From the NCBI RefSeq assembly GCF_003269035.1, contig NZ_QLTK01000004.1, positions 62,001-126,000 on the forward strand: DNA of 64,000 nt, given 5' to 3'. The DNA comes from Paraburkholderia bryophila (GTDB taxonomy: Bacteria; Pseudomonadota; Gammaproteobacteria; Burkholderiales; Burkholderiaceae). A program made the position numbers and the translations under genes. A model generated the notes under the pieces. The model was not told the DNA's origin. It saw nothing but the letters and a program-made list of their open reading frames with translations, and did no database searches. This document shows, in pieces, positions 36,990 to 45,918 of the stretch. How positions within the stretch are numbered: position 1 is the first letter of the stretch; every line of letters starts with the position of its first letter.

Positions 36990-39389
36990 ATGGCAGACCT
37001 CACATCTTCCGTGTCTTCGGGCCTTGAAGACAACTGCGCAAGAGAACCCATCCACATTCCCGGCGGCATCCAGCCGCACGGCTTTCTGTTCAGCCTCGCC
37101 GCCGACGGCACGGTGCTGCAGGTCAGCGCGAACATCGCCGCGATCACCGGCATGCCGCCCGAGCGCGCGTTGGGCGAACCGGCCGCGCAACTCGTCGGCG
37201 ACGCGTGGGCCGCGCGCATCGTCGAGGCGTTAGACACGCATCAGGAAGACGGCATCCCGCTGTATCTCGGCTCCATGAGCGACCCACGCGCGCGCCGCGC
37301 CGGCACGCAGCCTGCGCACGAAGCCGGGACGCAAGACATGCCGTTCGCGGTGATCGTGCATCGTCATCAGGACATCGCGATCGTCGAACTGGAACCGGCG
37401 CGCGGCACGCTCGACGTGTTCTCGTCGATGTACCCGCTGGTGCGTACGTTCATCAACCGTCTGCAGGAAGTGGACAGCGTCGACGGGCTCGCGCAACTGG
37501 CCGCCGACGAAGTGCAGCGCATCACCGGCTTCGGCCGCACGATGGTCTACAACTTCGACGAAGCCGGCAGCGGACACGTGATCGCCGAACATCTCGAAGC
37601 GGGCTACGCCTCCTATCTCGGCCAGCGCTTCCCAGGCTCCGACATTCCCGCGCAAGCGCGCGCGCTTTATGTGCGTAACCGCATCCGTCTGATCGCCGAC
37701 GCCGACTATCAGCCCGCGCCGCTCGTGCCGCCGCTGCATCCGTCGACGGGTCGGCCCACCGACCTCACCTACGCGTCGCTGCGCAGCGTCTCGCCGGTCC
37801 ACGTGCAGTACATGAAAAACATGGGCACGCTGTCGTCGATGTCGATGTCGATCGTGGTGCGCGGCAAACTGTGGGGGCTGATCTCCTGCCACCATGACAG
37901 CGCGCGGGTGCCGCCGTTCGAAGTGCGCAGCGCGTGCGAGCACGTCGCGCAGGTGCTGTCGCTGCAAATCGAAGCCAAAGAAACCCACGCCGAAGCCGAA
38001 TACCGCCTCGCGTTGCGCCGCACGCTCGCGCGCTCGCTCGCCGCGATGGCCAACACGGATAGCTTCGCCGACGCGCTCGTCAACGCGCCCAAGGATCTGC
38101 TCGGGCTGACCGCGTCGGACGGCGCGGCGATCGTCTTCGACGGGCGCATTCTGCTGGTCGGCGCCACGCCGCCCGAAGCGGCCGTGGGCAGCCTCGTCGA
38201 ATGGCTCGACACCCAGGTCGACGACACCTTCGCCACCGACTCGCTCGCCACCGTCTGCCCGGTTCTGCTGGCGCATCCGGACTACGCCGGCCTGCTCGCC
38301 GTATCGATCTCGAAGCTGTTTCGCAACTACGTGCTGTGGTTTCGCAAGGAAGTCGTGCAGACGATCCAATGGGCCGGCGACCCGCGCGCGAAACTGGCCG
38401 GCCTCGCCGATTCGCTGTCGCCGCGCAAGAGCTTCGACGTCTGGACCGACACGGTGCGCGACCATTCGCACCCGTGGCGTCCCGCCGAACTCGAAATCGC
38501 GCTCGAATTCCGCACCGCGCTGCTCGGCATCGTGCTGCGCCGCGCGGAGGAACTCGCGCAACTGGCGCTCGAACTCGGGCGCGCCAACAAGGAACTCGAA
38601 GGTTTTTCGTACACGGTGTCGCACGACCTGCGCGCGCCGCTAAGGCATATCGTCGGCTTCGCCGATCTGCTGCGCGACATGGAGAGCGAGCGCCTGTCCG
38701 AACGCGGCCGGCATTTCGTCGAGCGGATCACGTCGTCGGCGCGCTTCGGCGGCAAGCTGGTCGACGATCTGCTCGCCTTCTCGCAGATGGGCCGCGCGGC
38801 GCTGCGTGCGCAGTCGGTCGAGGTAACGTCGATGGTCAACGCGCTGATCGCCGACGAAGCGAAAGACGCCGCGCCGCGCGAGATCGTCTGGCATGTCGGC
38901 CAACTCGGCCACGTCACCGCCGACGCGGTTTTACTGCACGTGGTGCTCCGTAACCTGATCGAGAACGCGATAAAATTCACCTCTACCCGCGAGCATGCCG
39001 TGATCGAAATCGGCCGCCATGCGGGCGAAGCGGAACTCGCCGGTCAAGACGTTTTCTTCGTCAAGGACAACGGTGTCGGCTTCGATATGCGCTACGTCGA
39101 CAAACTCTTCGGCGTATTTCAACGGCTGCATCGCGTCGAAGAATTTCCCGGAACGGGCATTGGGCTTGCTGGGGTCAAACGCATCGTCGAACGGCATGGC
39201 GGAAAAACGTGGGCCGTCGGCGAAATCGGCCGGGGCGCGGCGGTGTATTTCTCGCTGCCGCAGGTGTTCATTGCCGACGCCAGCCAGGGCGAGGAATCCG
39301 CGGCGGCCGCGGTGGCGCGGCTGACCGCGTTGTCGCCGGGCAAGCGCTTTCGCCCGGTGCCGAAGGAATCGAAAGATGAACCGAAATGA
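36990..39389 (+). CDS. bphP: Bacteriophytochrome histidine kinase
   Basis: A 799-residue red/far-red photoreceptor. Order: PAS (about 20-125), GAF (145-310), PHY (325-500), HisKA (530-600) and HATPase. Cys16 in NCAREPIHIPGG is the expected biliverdin attachment site; the GAF domain carries PGSDIPAQARALY. His545 in SHDLRAPL is the phospho-acceptor, with NLIENAIKF and NGVGFD as ATP-site boxes. ATG 36990 has GGAG 5 nt upstream; an earlier in-frame ATG (36963) lacks one. It overlaps its response regulator by 14 bp and lies convergent to a heme oxygenase gene 2.2 kb away. Confidence 0.95.
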   Translation: MADLTSSVSSGLEDNCAREPIHIPGGIQPHGFLFSLAADGTVLQVSANIAAITGMPPERALGEPAAQLVGDAWAARIVEALDTHQEDGIPLYLGSMSDPRARRAGTQPAHEAGTQDMPFAVIVHRHQDIAIVELEPARGTLDVFSSMYPLVRTFINRLQEVDSVDGLAQLAADEVQRITGFGRTMVYNFDEAGSGHVIAEHLEAGYASYLGQRFPGSDIPAQARALYVRNRIRLIADADYQPAPLVPPLHPSTGRPTDLTYASLRSVSPVHVQYMKNMGTLSSMSMSIVVRGKLWGLISCHHDSARVPPFEVRSACEHVAQVLSLQIEAKETHAEAEYRLALRRTLARSLAAMANTDSFADALVNAPKDLLGLTASDGAAIVFDGRILLVGATPPEAAVGSLVEWLDTQVDDTFATDSLATVCPVLLAHPDYAGLLAVSISKLFRNYVLWFRKEVVQTIQWAGDPRAKLAGLADSLSPRKSFDVWTDTVRDHSHPWRPAELEIALEFRTALLGIVLRRAEELAQLALELGRANKELEGFSYTVSHDLRAPLRHIVGFADLLRDMESERLSERGRHFVERITSSARFGGKLVDDLLAFSQMGRAALRAQSVEVTSMVNALIADEAKDAAPREIVWHVGQLGHVTADAVLLHVVLRNLIENAIKFTSTREHAVIEIGRHAGEAELAGQDVFFVKDNGVGFDMRYVDKLFGVFQRLHRVEEFPGTGIGLAGVKRIVERHGGKTWAVGEIGRGAAVYFSLPQVFIADASQGEESAAAAVARLTALSPGKRFRPVPKESKDEPK

Positions 39390-39837
39390 AGGAAACAACG
39401 TGCTACGACCCATCCTGCTAGTAGAAGACAATCCGAACGACGTTGAACTGACACTGATCGCGCTGGAGAAAACGCGCCTCGCGAATCCTGTCGTGTCGTT
39501 GCGCGATGGCGAAGAGGCACTGCAATATTTGCGGCGCGAAGGGCAATGGGCGGATCGGGCGGAAGAAAATCCGGCGGTGATTCTGCTCGACAAGAAACTG
39601 CCGAAAATCGATGGTCACGAAGTACTGAAGGCCGTGCGCGGCGACGACAATCTCAAGCGCATTCCTGTGGTGATGCTGACCTCGTCGCGCGAGGAAAGCG
39701 ATCTGCTGCGCAGCTACGATCTCGGCGTCAATGCCTACGTGGTGAAACCGGTCGCGTTCGACGACTTCATGGCCGCGATCAACGACCTCGGCATGTTCTG
39801 GGCGGTGCTGAACGAGCCGCCACCTTACGGTCGTTGA
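39376..39837 (+). CDS. Single-domain response regulator (Rcp1-like)
   Basis: A 153-residue receiver-only protein. It shows acidic residues in LLVEDNPNDVELT, phospho-acceptor Asp72 in VILLDKKLPKIDG, VVMLTSSREESD and the conserved Lys in AYVVKPVAF. The long insert YLRREGQWADRAEENP is typical of regulators paired with phytochromes. Its start overlaps the end of bphP by 14 bp, so it is the likely phosphotransfer partner. It has no output domain. Confidence 0.93.
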   Translation: MNRNEGNNVLRPILLVEDNPNDVELTLIALEKTRLANPVVSLRDGEEALQYLRREGQWADRAEENPAVILLDKKLPKIDGHEVLKAVRGDDNLKRIPVVMLTSSREESDLLRSYDLGVNAYVVKPVAFDDFMAAINDLGMFWAVLNEPPPYGR

Positions 39838-39892
39838 GCCGCTGGGCGGTTGAGCCGCCGAGCCGCCGGGCGCCGCACGTTGCGCGCGCCGC

Positions 39893-41569
39893 TCAGCGAT
39901 ACACCGGCAATCTGACCCGGAAGGTCGCGCCCTGCCCCAAACCGGGGCTTTCAGCCACAATCGTGCCGCCGTGCAGATCCACCAGATTCTTCACGAGCCA
40001 CAAGCCCAGTCCCAAACCCGCCACGCGTCCGGAGCCTTCCGGACTGAACTGCTGGAAACGCTCGAAAATCCGCTCCAGCGATTCCCCGTCCAGACCTAAA
40101 CCCGTGTCGTGAACCGCGAGTTCGACACGCTCGCCTTCGGCTCGCACCGACAGCGTCACGCGCCCTTGCGGGCAGAACTTCACCGCGTTCGACACGAGAT
40201 TCCAGACCACCTGCTTCATGCGGCTTTCGTCGGCGAGCACCATGGCGGACGTGAGGTCGTCTGCGATCAGTTGCAGGCCCTTGGCTTCGGCATGCATGCG
40301 CATGTCTTCGGCGACGATACCGGCCAGCGCGCCGAGATCGACCGGCTGCAGATTGACCGACAGTTTGCCGGTTACGATCGCGCCGCTGTCGAGCAGATCG
40401 TCGACCATGTGCGAGAGTTGGCGCGCATTGCGTCGGATCACGTCGGTGGCGCGCGTGACATGCGACGGATCCGCCGCGCGCTGCAACAGATCGGCCCACG
40501 AGAGGATCGCGGACAGCGGCGAGCGCAATTCATGGCTCACGGTGGTGACGAAATGGTCCATGGCCATCGCCAGACGTTCGCTGTGTTCGCGCGCGCGCTT
40601 CTCCGACGCGGCGATTTCCCGCTGCTCCAGTTCCACTTCCTTGCGCGCGGTGATGTCGAGCGTGAAACCGATCACCGAACTCAGCGTGCCGTCGGGCGTA
40701 AACCGGCCGACGCCGCGCACGAGAATCCAGCGGATCGCGCCGCTCGCCCAACCGACCCGGTAGTCGACATCGAAATGCTCATGGCTCGCGAGGCCCTGAT
40801 GCATCGCCTCGCGCACGCGCTCGCGGTCGTCCGGGTGCACGACTTCCTCGAGCAGGCGCTGTTCGGTGAGCGCCGAACTGGCCACTAAGCCGAAGTTGCT
40901 TTTGCACTGATCGGTGCATTCGATCACGCCGGTCGCGGGGTCGAGTTCCCATGCGCCGAGTTGCGAAAACGCGAGCGCCAGATGAAAGCGCTCCTGATGT
41001 TCGCGCAACTGGGCCTTCGCCTCGTCGGCGAGCAGAAGACGCAATTGCGCCTGCGAGCGCAGCTTCGCGCGTTCACGCTGGTCGCGCTCGTAGTCGGACA
41101 GGCCCTGCGTGACTTCGCTGACCCGCAGCGCGATCTGGCCGCCCTGCCCGTGATGGGCGCCCAACCGGCTCGCCTTGATTTTCCAGTAGCGCGGCACGCC
41201 TTGCGGCGCGTCGCTGCCGCCGTTGTTATCGCTGCCGTTATCGCCACGACGCGACTCGGGCATCTCGTAGCGAAACAGCGGCGACCATTTTGCTTCGCCC
41301 GCCGACAATTCGTGCAGCACGCCGCCTAGCCAGGCACGGCGCGCTTCGCGCTGCTCGGTCGGACCGAACTGGTTGACGTCGAGAATCGATTTACCCAGCA
41401 AATTGCTCAACGACTGTCCCGTCAGCTCGAGATAACGCGCGTTGGCCAGCACGATTTCGTAGCGATGATTGAGGATCAGATACGCATCCGGCAACGACTC
41501 GAAAGCAGTCGCCGCGTCGAACGGATGCGATGGCCTGGCGGGATTCTGGTGACGGCTATCCATGAGCAT
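39893..41569 (-). CDS. PAS-domain sensor histidine kinase
   Basis: A 558-residue soluble kinase. Two PAS domains (about 12-125 and 190-310, the second with a PAC segment ending GFTLDITARKEVE) precede HisKA with His346 in SHELRSPLSAIL and a HATPase domain with NLVSNAVKF, DTGLGLD and GLGLGLWLV. No membrane helix and no attached receiver are present. It lies between bphP and the heme oxygenase gene and reads in the same direction as the latter, 14 bp downstream, so it may be part of the light-signalling module. ATG 41569 or 41563 could be used. Confidence 0.88.
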   Translation of the reverse strand: MLMDSRHQNPARPSHPFDAATAFESLPDAYLILNHRYEIVLANARYLELTGQSLSNLLGKSILDVNQFGPTEQREARRAWLGGVLHELSAGEAKWSPLFRYEMPESRRGDNGSDNNGGSDAPQGVPRYWKIKASRLGAHHGQGGQIALRVSEVTQGLSDYERDQRERAKLRSQAQLRLLLADEAKAQLREHQERFHLALAFSQLGAWELDPATGVIECTDQCKSNFGLVASSALTEQRLLEEVVHPDDRERVREAMHQGLASHEHFDVDYRVGWASGAIRWILVRGVGRFTPDGTLSSVIGFTLDITARKEVELEQREIAASEKRAREHSERLAMAMDHFVTTVSHELRSPLSAILSWADLLQRAADPSHVTRATDVIRRNARQLSHMVDDLLDSGAIVTGKLSVNLQPVDLGALAGIVAEDMRMHAEAKGLQLIADDLTSAMVLADESRMKQVVWNLVSNAVKFCPQGRVTLSVRAEGERVELAVHDTGLGLDGESLERIFERFQQFSPEGSGRVAGLGLGLWLVKNLVDLHGGTIVAESPGLGQGATFRVRLPVYR

Positions 41570-41583
41570 TTTCCCGGCGCGCT

Positions 41584-42261
41584 TCAGGCGACGTTCACGC
41601 ACGCCGCCGACGCGGGGCATTGTGCGAGTTCGATCAATCGGTCGAATGCATCGGCCGCGCCGCGGCACGCTTCGTCGATCGTGGCTGGCGTATGGAGGTC
41701 CGCGGACAACGCGCGGACAAAGGCCTGCCACCCTGCGCCGAGCGTCTCGCGGCCGGCGGCGAGATAACCGAGCGGATGAGGCGCGAGGCGGTCTTTCAGG
41801 CGCGCATACAGCACCGCGCCGCCGAGTTGCGATCCTTCGATCACGTAGCACACGCCCCAGCGGTAAGCGGCGCTTTGCGCGCCGCGCCAGGTCTGCATGC
41901 GAGCCGGCGCCGCCACATGGGCAGGATCGTCTTGCCGGCGCGCGGCTGCGTGCGCGAGATCCGCGTCGATCAAGGCGAGCCGGTCGATACGCGCGGGCAA
42001 CGTGGGCGCTTGCGGCCCGTCGTTGAAATTTCTCAGCCAGGCTTCGAGCGGTTCGAGCCAGTCGCGCAGCAGCGCCAGATGCGCAAGATAATCGCGCAGC
42101 GCCACGCTCTCGACCGACAGCGGCATGATCAGATGCAGCAGTTCGTGACGCGCGGCGGTGGCGGCACGCAACGCGCCGAGCGCGCCCTCCGCGTCGCCTT
42201 TACCTGGCGACACGCGGTTGACGGATTCTGGTGTGTCGATCAAACGAGTCCGGTTCAACAT
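41584..42261 (-). CDS. bphO: Biliverdin-producing heme oxygenase
   Basis: A 225-residue all-helical heme oxygenase. The N-terminal LRAATAARHELLHLIMPL holds the proximal haem histidine, and RWGVCYVIEGSQLGGAVLYARL is the distal helix signature with the flexible glycines. It cleaves haem to biliverdin, iron and CO. Biliverdin is the chromophore of the bacteriophytochrome encoded in the same cluster, which makes the assignment BphO. ATG 42261 is the first Met of the conserved frame. It is followed after 14 bp by the PAS kinase gene. Confidence 0.92.
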   Translation of the reverse strand: MLNRTRLIDTPESVNRVSPGKGDAEGALGALRAATAARHELLHLIMPLSVESVALRDYLAHLALLRDWLEPLEAWLRNFNDGPQAPTLPARIDRLALIDADLAHAAARRQDDPAHVAAPARMQTWRGAQSAAYRWGVCYVIEGSQLGGAVLYARLKDRLAPHPLGYLAAGRETLGAGWQAFVRALSADLHTPATIDEACRGAADAFDRLIELAQCPASAACVNVA

Positions 42262-42445
42262 GGATTGAGTAGCGGCTGATTATAGGGGTACGCGCACGCA
42301 CGCGCGACAGGCGATTTGCACGGGGTGCGTCGCATGCGGCAACGCGAAAGGCAGCGCGAAATCGCGGGCCGGTTGGCGGGTGGAGAGCCTGCACGTTGCA
42401 CTTGAAATGACAGGCAGGTCACGCGCAGGCAAGCCACACCCAACC

Positions 42446-43255
42446 TCAGGCGGCGACCGGGCAACCCGCCTGTTCAAGTGCGTTTTGCGCGTGATCGTGC
42501 AGATCGTCGCTGGTCAGCGAGGCATCCGGCGAGCGTACCCACGCGGCAATGCGCAGCGTCGCGCCACCGCTGTCGGGATAGTCGGCCACGGTAATGACCG
42601 GCGCGAGCGTCGAACCGCTCAGCACGCGTGGTTCGTCGGCGACCAGTTTCTTCAATTCGCCGATCGCCGCGTCGACGTCCTTGCGCTCGGCCAGCCCCAC
42701 TTCGACCTCGATACGCTGCGTGCCGCCGCTGCTGTAGTTGATCACCGGATTGCTCCAGATCTGACTGTTCGGCACGAACACCGCATTGCCGTCGCCGCGT
42801 TCGATGCGGGTGGTGAACAGCCCCACTTCGCGCACGATGCCGGCAGCGGCGCCGCTGCCCTCGATCACGTCGCCGACACGAAACGGCCGTAGCATCAGCA
42901 GCATCATGCCGGCCGCGATGTTCTGCAGCGTGCCTTGCAACGCGAGGCCGATCGCGAGGCCGGCGGCACCCAGTACCGCCAGCACGCTAGCCGTTGCGAT
43001 GCCGACCTCGCCGAGCGCCGCGATGAACACGAGCACGCGTACGGCCCACGTGCTCATGGCGGCCAGCATCGGCGCGAGCGTCGGGTCCGCATGGGTGCGC
43101 GCGAGTGCGCGGGCGAACAGGTTGCCGGCGCGATTGGACAGCCACCAGCCGACCAGCAGGATCAGCACGGCGAGGACGATATGGAGGGCGTCGTGCGTCA
43201 TCGTGACGAGCAGCGAGGGTTGGAAATGCAATAGACGGGCGAGAAGATCGTTCAT
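42446..43255 (-). CDS. MscS family mechanosensitive channel
   Basis: A 269-residue small-conductance channel of minimal MscS layout: three membrane helices, with pore helix GLAIGLALQGTLQNIAAGMMLL carrying the Gly/Ala pattern, then the beta domain start RPFRVGDVIE and FVPNSQIWSNPVINYS, and the C-terminal alpha/beta domain. It opens under membrane tension to release solutes in osmotic downshock. ATG 43255 places the first helix normally. Divergent from a small DUF2945 gene. Confidence 0.92.
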   Translation of the reverse strand: MNDLLARLLHFQPSLLVTMTHDALHIVLAVLILLVGWWLSNRAGNLFARALARTHADPTLAPMLAAMSTWAVRVLVFIAALGEVGIATASVLAVLGAAGLAIGLALQGTLQNIAAGMMLLMLRPFRVGDVIEGSGAAAGIVREVGLFTTRIERGDGNAVFVPNSQIWSNPVINYSSGGTQRIEVEVGLAERKDVDAAIGELKKLVADEPRVLSGSTLAPVITVADYPDSGGATLRIAAWVRSPDASLTSDDLHDHAQNALEQAGCPVAA

Positions 43256-43384
43256 GGGTCGTCGTTCCGTTGCAATAGGTTCACCCCATGCGGCGAAGCA
43301 GGATGCGTTCCCGCCCTTTGCAAAACGGCCGAAGCGGCACGCGGCTTGCTCGACTGCTGGCCGTCCCCAGCCCGGAGCGCACGC

Positions 43385-43600
43385 ATGACCCAACCGCTGA
43401 AATTACATGACCGCGTCAGTTGGAACACGCCGCAAGGGCTCACGCACGGCAAAATCGTGCGTGTCATTTCTACCCATACGGCCGTGGACGGTCGCACCGT
43501 CGACGCGTCGCCGTCCGACCCGCATTACGAAGTGGAGAGCGATAAGAGCGGCAAGCATGCCGTGCACCGCGGGGAGGCGTTGCAGCGGTTTAAGGAGTGA
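43385..43600 (+). CDS. DUF2945 (Hva1/TUDOR-like) protein
   Basis: A 71-residue basic protein. It matches the Hva1_TUDOR family by DRVSWNTPQGLTHGKI, DPHYEVESDKSGKHAVHR, ending ALQRFKE. The family has a Tudor-like barrel; its function is unknown, and the 'hypervirulence' label comes from fungal homologues. ATG 43385 is preceded by GGAGCG 8 nt away. Confidence 0.83.
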   Translation: MTQPLKLHDRVSWNTPQGLTHGKIVRVISTHTAVDGRTVDASPSDPHYEVESDKSGKHAVHRGEALQRFKE

Positions 43601-43648
43601 TAGGAACAACAGGAATGACGGCGTGCGCCGCGCCGTCTCGCCGACGCG

Positions 43649-45361
43649 TCAAACCGCGCCCAACGGCTTCAGCAGATTGCACAACGCGGCGACCGTGATC
43701 GGCCGGGAGAACCAGAATCCTTGCGCCTCGTCGCAACCCAGCGCCTCCAGTTGGGCGGCCTGCTCGGCGGTCTCGACGCCTTCGGCGGTCACGCGCAATT
43801 TGAGCGCGTGCGCCATCGCGATGATCGCGCCGACCAGCGCCTCGCAATGCGGATCGGTATTCATGCGCATCACGAACGAGCGATCGATCTTCAGGCGATT
43901 CAGCGGAAAACGCGTCAGATACGCGAGACTCGAATAGCCGGTGCCGAAGTCGTCGAGCGCCACTTCCACGCCCAGTTCACGCAAGGCATACAGCGTCTGC
44001 AGGGCCTGTTCGGTGTCGCCCAGCAGTACGCCTTCGGTGATCTCGATTTCGAGGTAGGACGGATCGAGCGCGGCGTCTTCGAGCGCGCTGCGGATCGTGT
44101 CGAACAGATTCTGCCGCTGGAACTGCTGCGGCGAGACGTTGACGGCGACGCGCGGCAGATGGCCGGTCAGGCGCAGCAGTTTGCCGGCGTCGCGGCACGC
44201 CGTGCGGATCACCCACTCGCCGATCGGCTCGATCAATCCGGCTTCTTCCGCGACCGGCACGAATTCGACCGGGCTGATCAGCCCACGCTGCGGATGATTC
44301 CATCGCAGCAGTGTCTCGACCTGGGCGATGCGGCCGTTCGACAGCGTGACCTGCGGCTGATACACCAGATGCAGTTGCTGCCGTTCGAGCGCTTCGCGCA
44401 GCATCCGCTCCAGTTCGAAACGGCGTGCGGCCTGCCCTTCGAGCGCCGTGGAAAAGCGCCGCACCGCATTGCCGTGCACCGCCGACGCCGCCGACAATGC
44501 CACCCCCGCGCGACGCATCAGCGTGGGCGCGTCGGCGCCGTCGGCCGGATACGCGACGATGCCGATGCTCGCGGTAATGTTCAGCGTGGTGCCGCCGCAA
44601 TCGATCGATTCGGCGATGCGGCCAAGCGCTTCGGTGGCGAAGGTTTCGGCTGCCGCGCCGCTTTCGTTGATCAGCAACGCGAACTGCGTGCCGCCGATCG
44701 ACGCGATCGTGCCGTCGTTGGGGAAGAGTCCGCGCAATCGCTCGCCGACAATCTGCAATACGAGTTCGGCCGCGTGCAGGCCGAGCGCGTCCCGCAATTT
44801 GCGCAAATGATCGAGTTCGGCAATCACGACGCTGAAACCGTTGCCGTTGCGCGCACAGCGCTCGATCATCATTTCGAGGCGTTCGGTGAAGAGCGTCTGA
44901 TTCGGCAGGCGGGTCACGCCGTCGTGATGCGCGACGTACCAGAGCCGCGCTTCGGAGAGCGCGTAGCGGGTCATGTCGATCGCGATGCCGACATAGCGCG
45001 GCGGCTCGCCGGCGAGTGCCATGCCGGCTTGCACCGATTCCGCGACCAGCGGCGCCAGCGCGAGCACCACGCGTATCGTCGTACCATTGCGCCGCACGCA
45101 GGTCCACTCGCCTTCGTAGCGTGCGCCGATCGCCGCCAGCGGCGGCAATTCGGCGCGGCGCTTCGCGAGTTCGGCCGGATCGAACAACGATTCGAACGAG
45201 CGCGTGCCGAGCAGGTGGGCGGCGGCGAAACCGGTCAGCTTTTCGAAAGCGGCGTTGACGGATTCGAAGGTGCCGTCCGCGGTGCAGATGAACATGCCGT
45301 AGGGCGCCGACGCGAGCGCGGCGTCGCGCGTGTGCGCATCGGCATGGAGGAGATGTTGCAT
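43649..45361 (-). CDS. PAS-GGDEF-EAL protein with degenerate GGDEF
   Basis: A 570-residue signalling protein: PAS with PAC (about 15-135), GGDEF-like (about 145-305), EAL (about 320-565). The GGDEF active loop reads IGGTQFALL, so diguanylate cyclase activity is unlikely. The EAL domain has VETLLRWNHPQRG in place of EALLRW but keeps the metal and catalytic set: EIEITEG, LDDFGTGYSSL, LKIDRSFV and AEGVET. It is therefore probably a c-di-GMP phosphodiesterase, possibly controlled by GTP at the GGDEF site. No membrane helix is present. ATG 45361 was preferred over a TTG at 45415. Confidence 0.88.
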   Translation of the reverse strand: MQHLLHADAHTRDAALASAPYGMFICTADGTFESVNAAFEKLTGFAAAHLLGTRSFESLFDPAELAKRRAELPPLAAIGARYEGEWTCVRRNGTTIRVVLALAPLVAESVQAGMALAGEPPRYVGIAIDMTRYALSEARLWYVAHHDGVTRLPNQTLFTERLEMMIERCARNGNGFSVVIAELDHLRKLRDALGLHAAELVLQIVGERLRGLFPNDGTIASIGGTQFALLINESGAAAETFATEALGRIAESIDCGGTTLNITASIGIVAYPADGADAPTLMRRAGVALSAASAVHGNAVRRFSTALEGQAARRFELERMLREALERQQLHLVYQPQVTLSNGRIAQVETLLRWNHPQRGLISPVEFVPVAEEAGLIEPIGEWVIRTACRDAGKLLRLTGHLPRVAVNVSPQQFQRQNLFDTIRSALEDAALDPSYLEIEITEGVLLGDTEQALQTLYALRELGVEVALDDFGTGYSSLAYLTRFPLNRLKIDRSFVMRMNTDPHCEALVGAIIAMAHALKLRVTAEGVETAEQAAQLEALGCDEAQGFWFSRPITVAALCNLLKPLGAV

Positions 45362-45807
45362 CGCGCCGGCCTTTGATTTTCCCAGGTGATAAAAGCGAAC
45401 AAGCGTGTTCTTCAAGTGTGGCGCGCAGCCGGTTCAGCCTCGCGAAATCGCCGTGGCATTCACGTACGAATTTTCGCAGAAGCCGCTGCCGGAGGAGCGC
45501 CCGGATTAGCCCGGATTGCTGCCTGCCCGCACTCATGTACGCCGGCCAACCGTGCGTATCATAACGGCTTTCCCACGGCACTCCCCGCGCGCCGGACGCG
45601 GATTGCTCACGCCAATCGTTTCCCTCCGTGTAATCCCCGATGCGTGCGCCGCGCCGGCTGTCGTTCGCCTGTCATTCGCCTGTCGCTCGGTTGGCTTTTA
45701 TTCGTGCATCGCGCAGCGCATACCGCAGCGGCTATGGCCAGGATATTCCGTGCGTCATAAGTCAATGCGCATCGGCGTTTCACCCCGTTGCACAGGGTGC
45801 CGCCGGA
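45362..45807. other. Intergenic region upstream of the LysR gene
   Basis: Space between two divergent genes. Open frames run through it but have no family features. No RNA or repeat was recognised. Confidence 0.4.
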
Positions 45808-45836
45808 TTGACGACCGTTATATCCGTGGATATATT
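45808..45836 (+). promoter_or_regulatory. LysR gene promoter with an internal 16-bp palindrome
   Basis: TTGACG (45808-45813) and TATATT (45831-45836) are 17 bp apart. TATATCC-GT-GGATATA (45819-45834) is a perfect palindrome lying in the spacer and over the -10. It contains a T-N11-A type arrangement, as expected for a LysR-type protein repressing its own gene. Confidence 0.6.
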
Positions 45837-45918
45837 TTGCTCGCCTATTCCCCGATACAAAGCGCCGTTGCGCCGCATCGATCCGCACGGATCCGCACGT
45901 CACCGAGTCCCGCATTTC

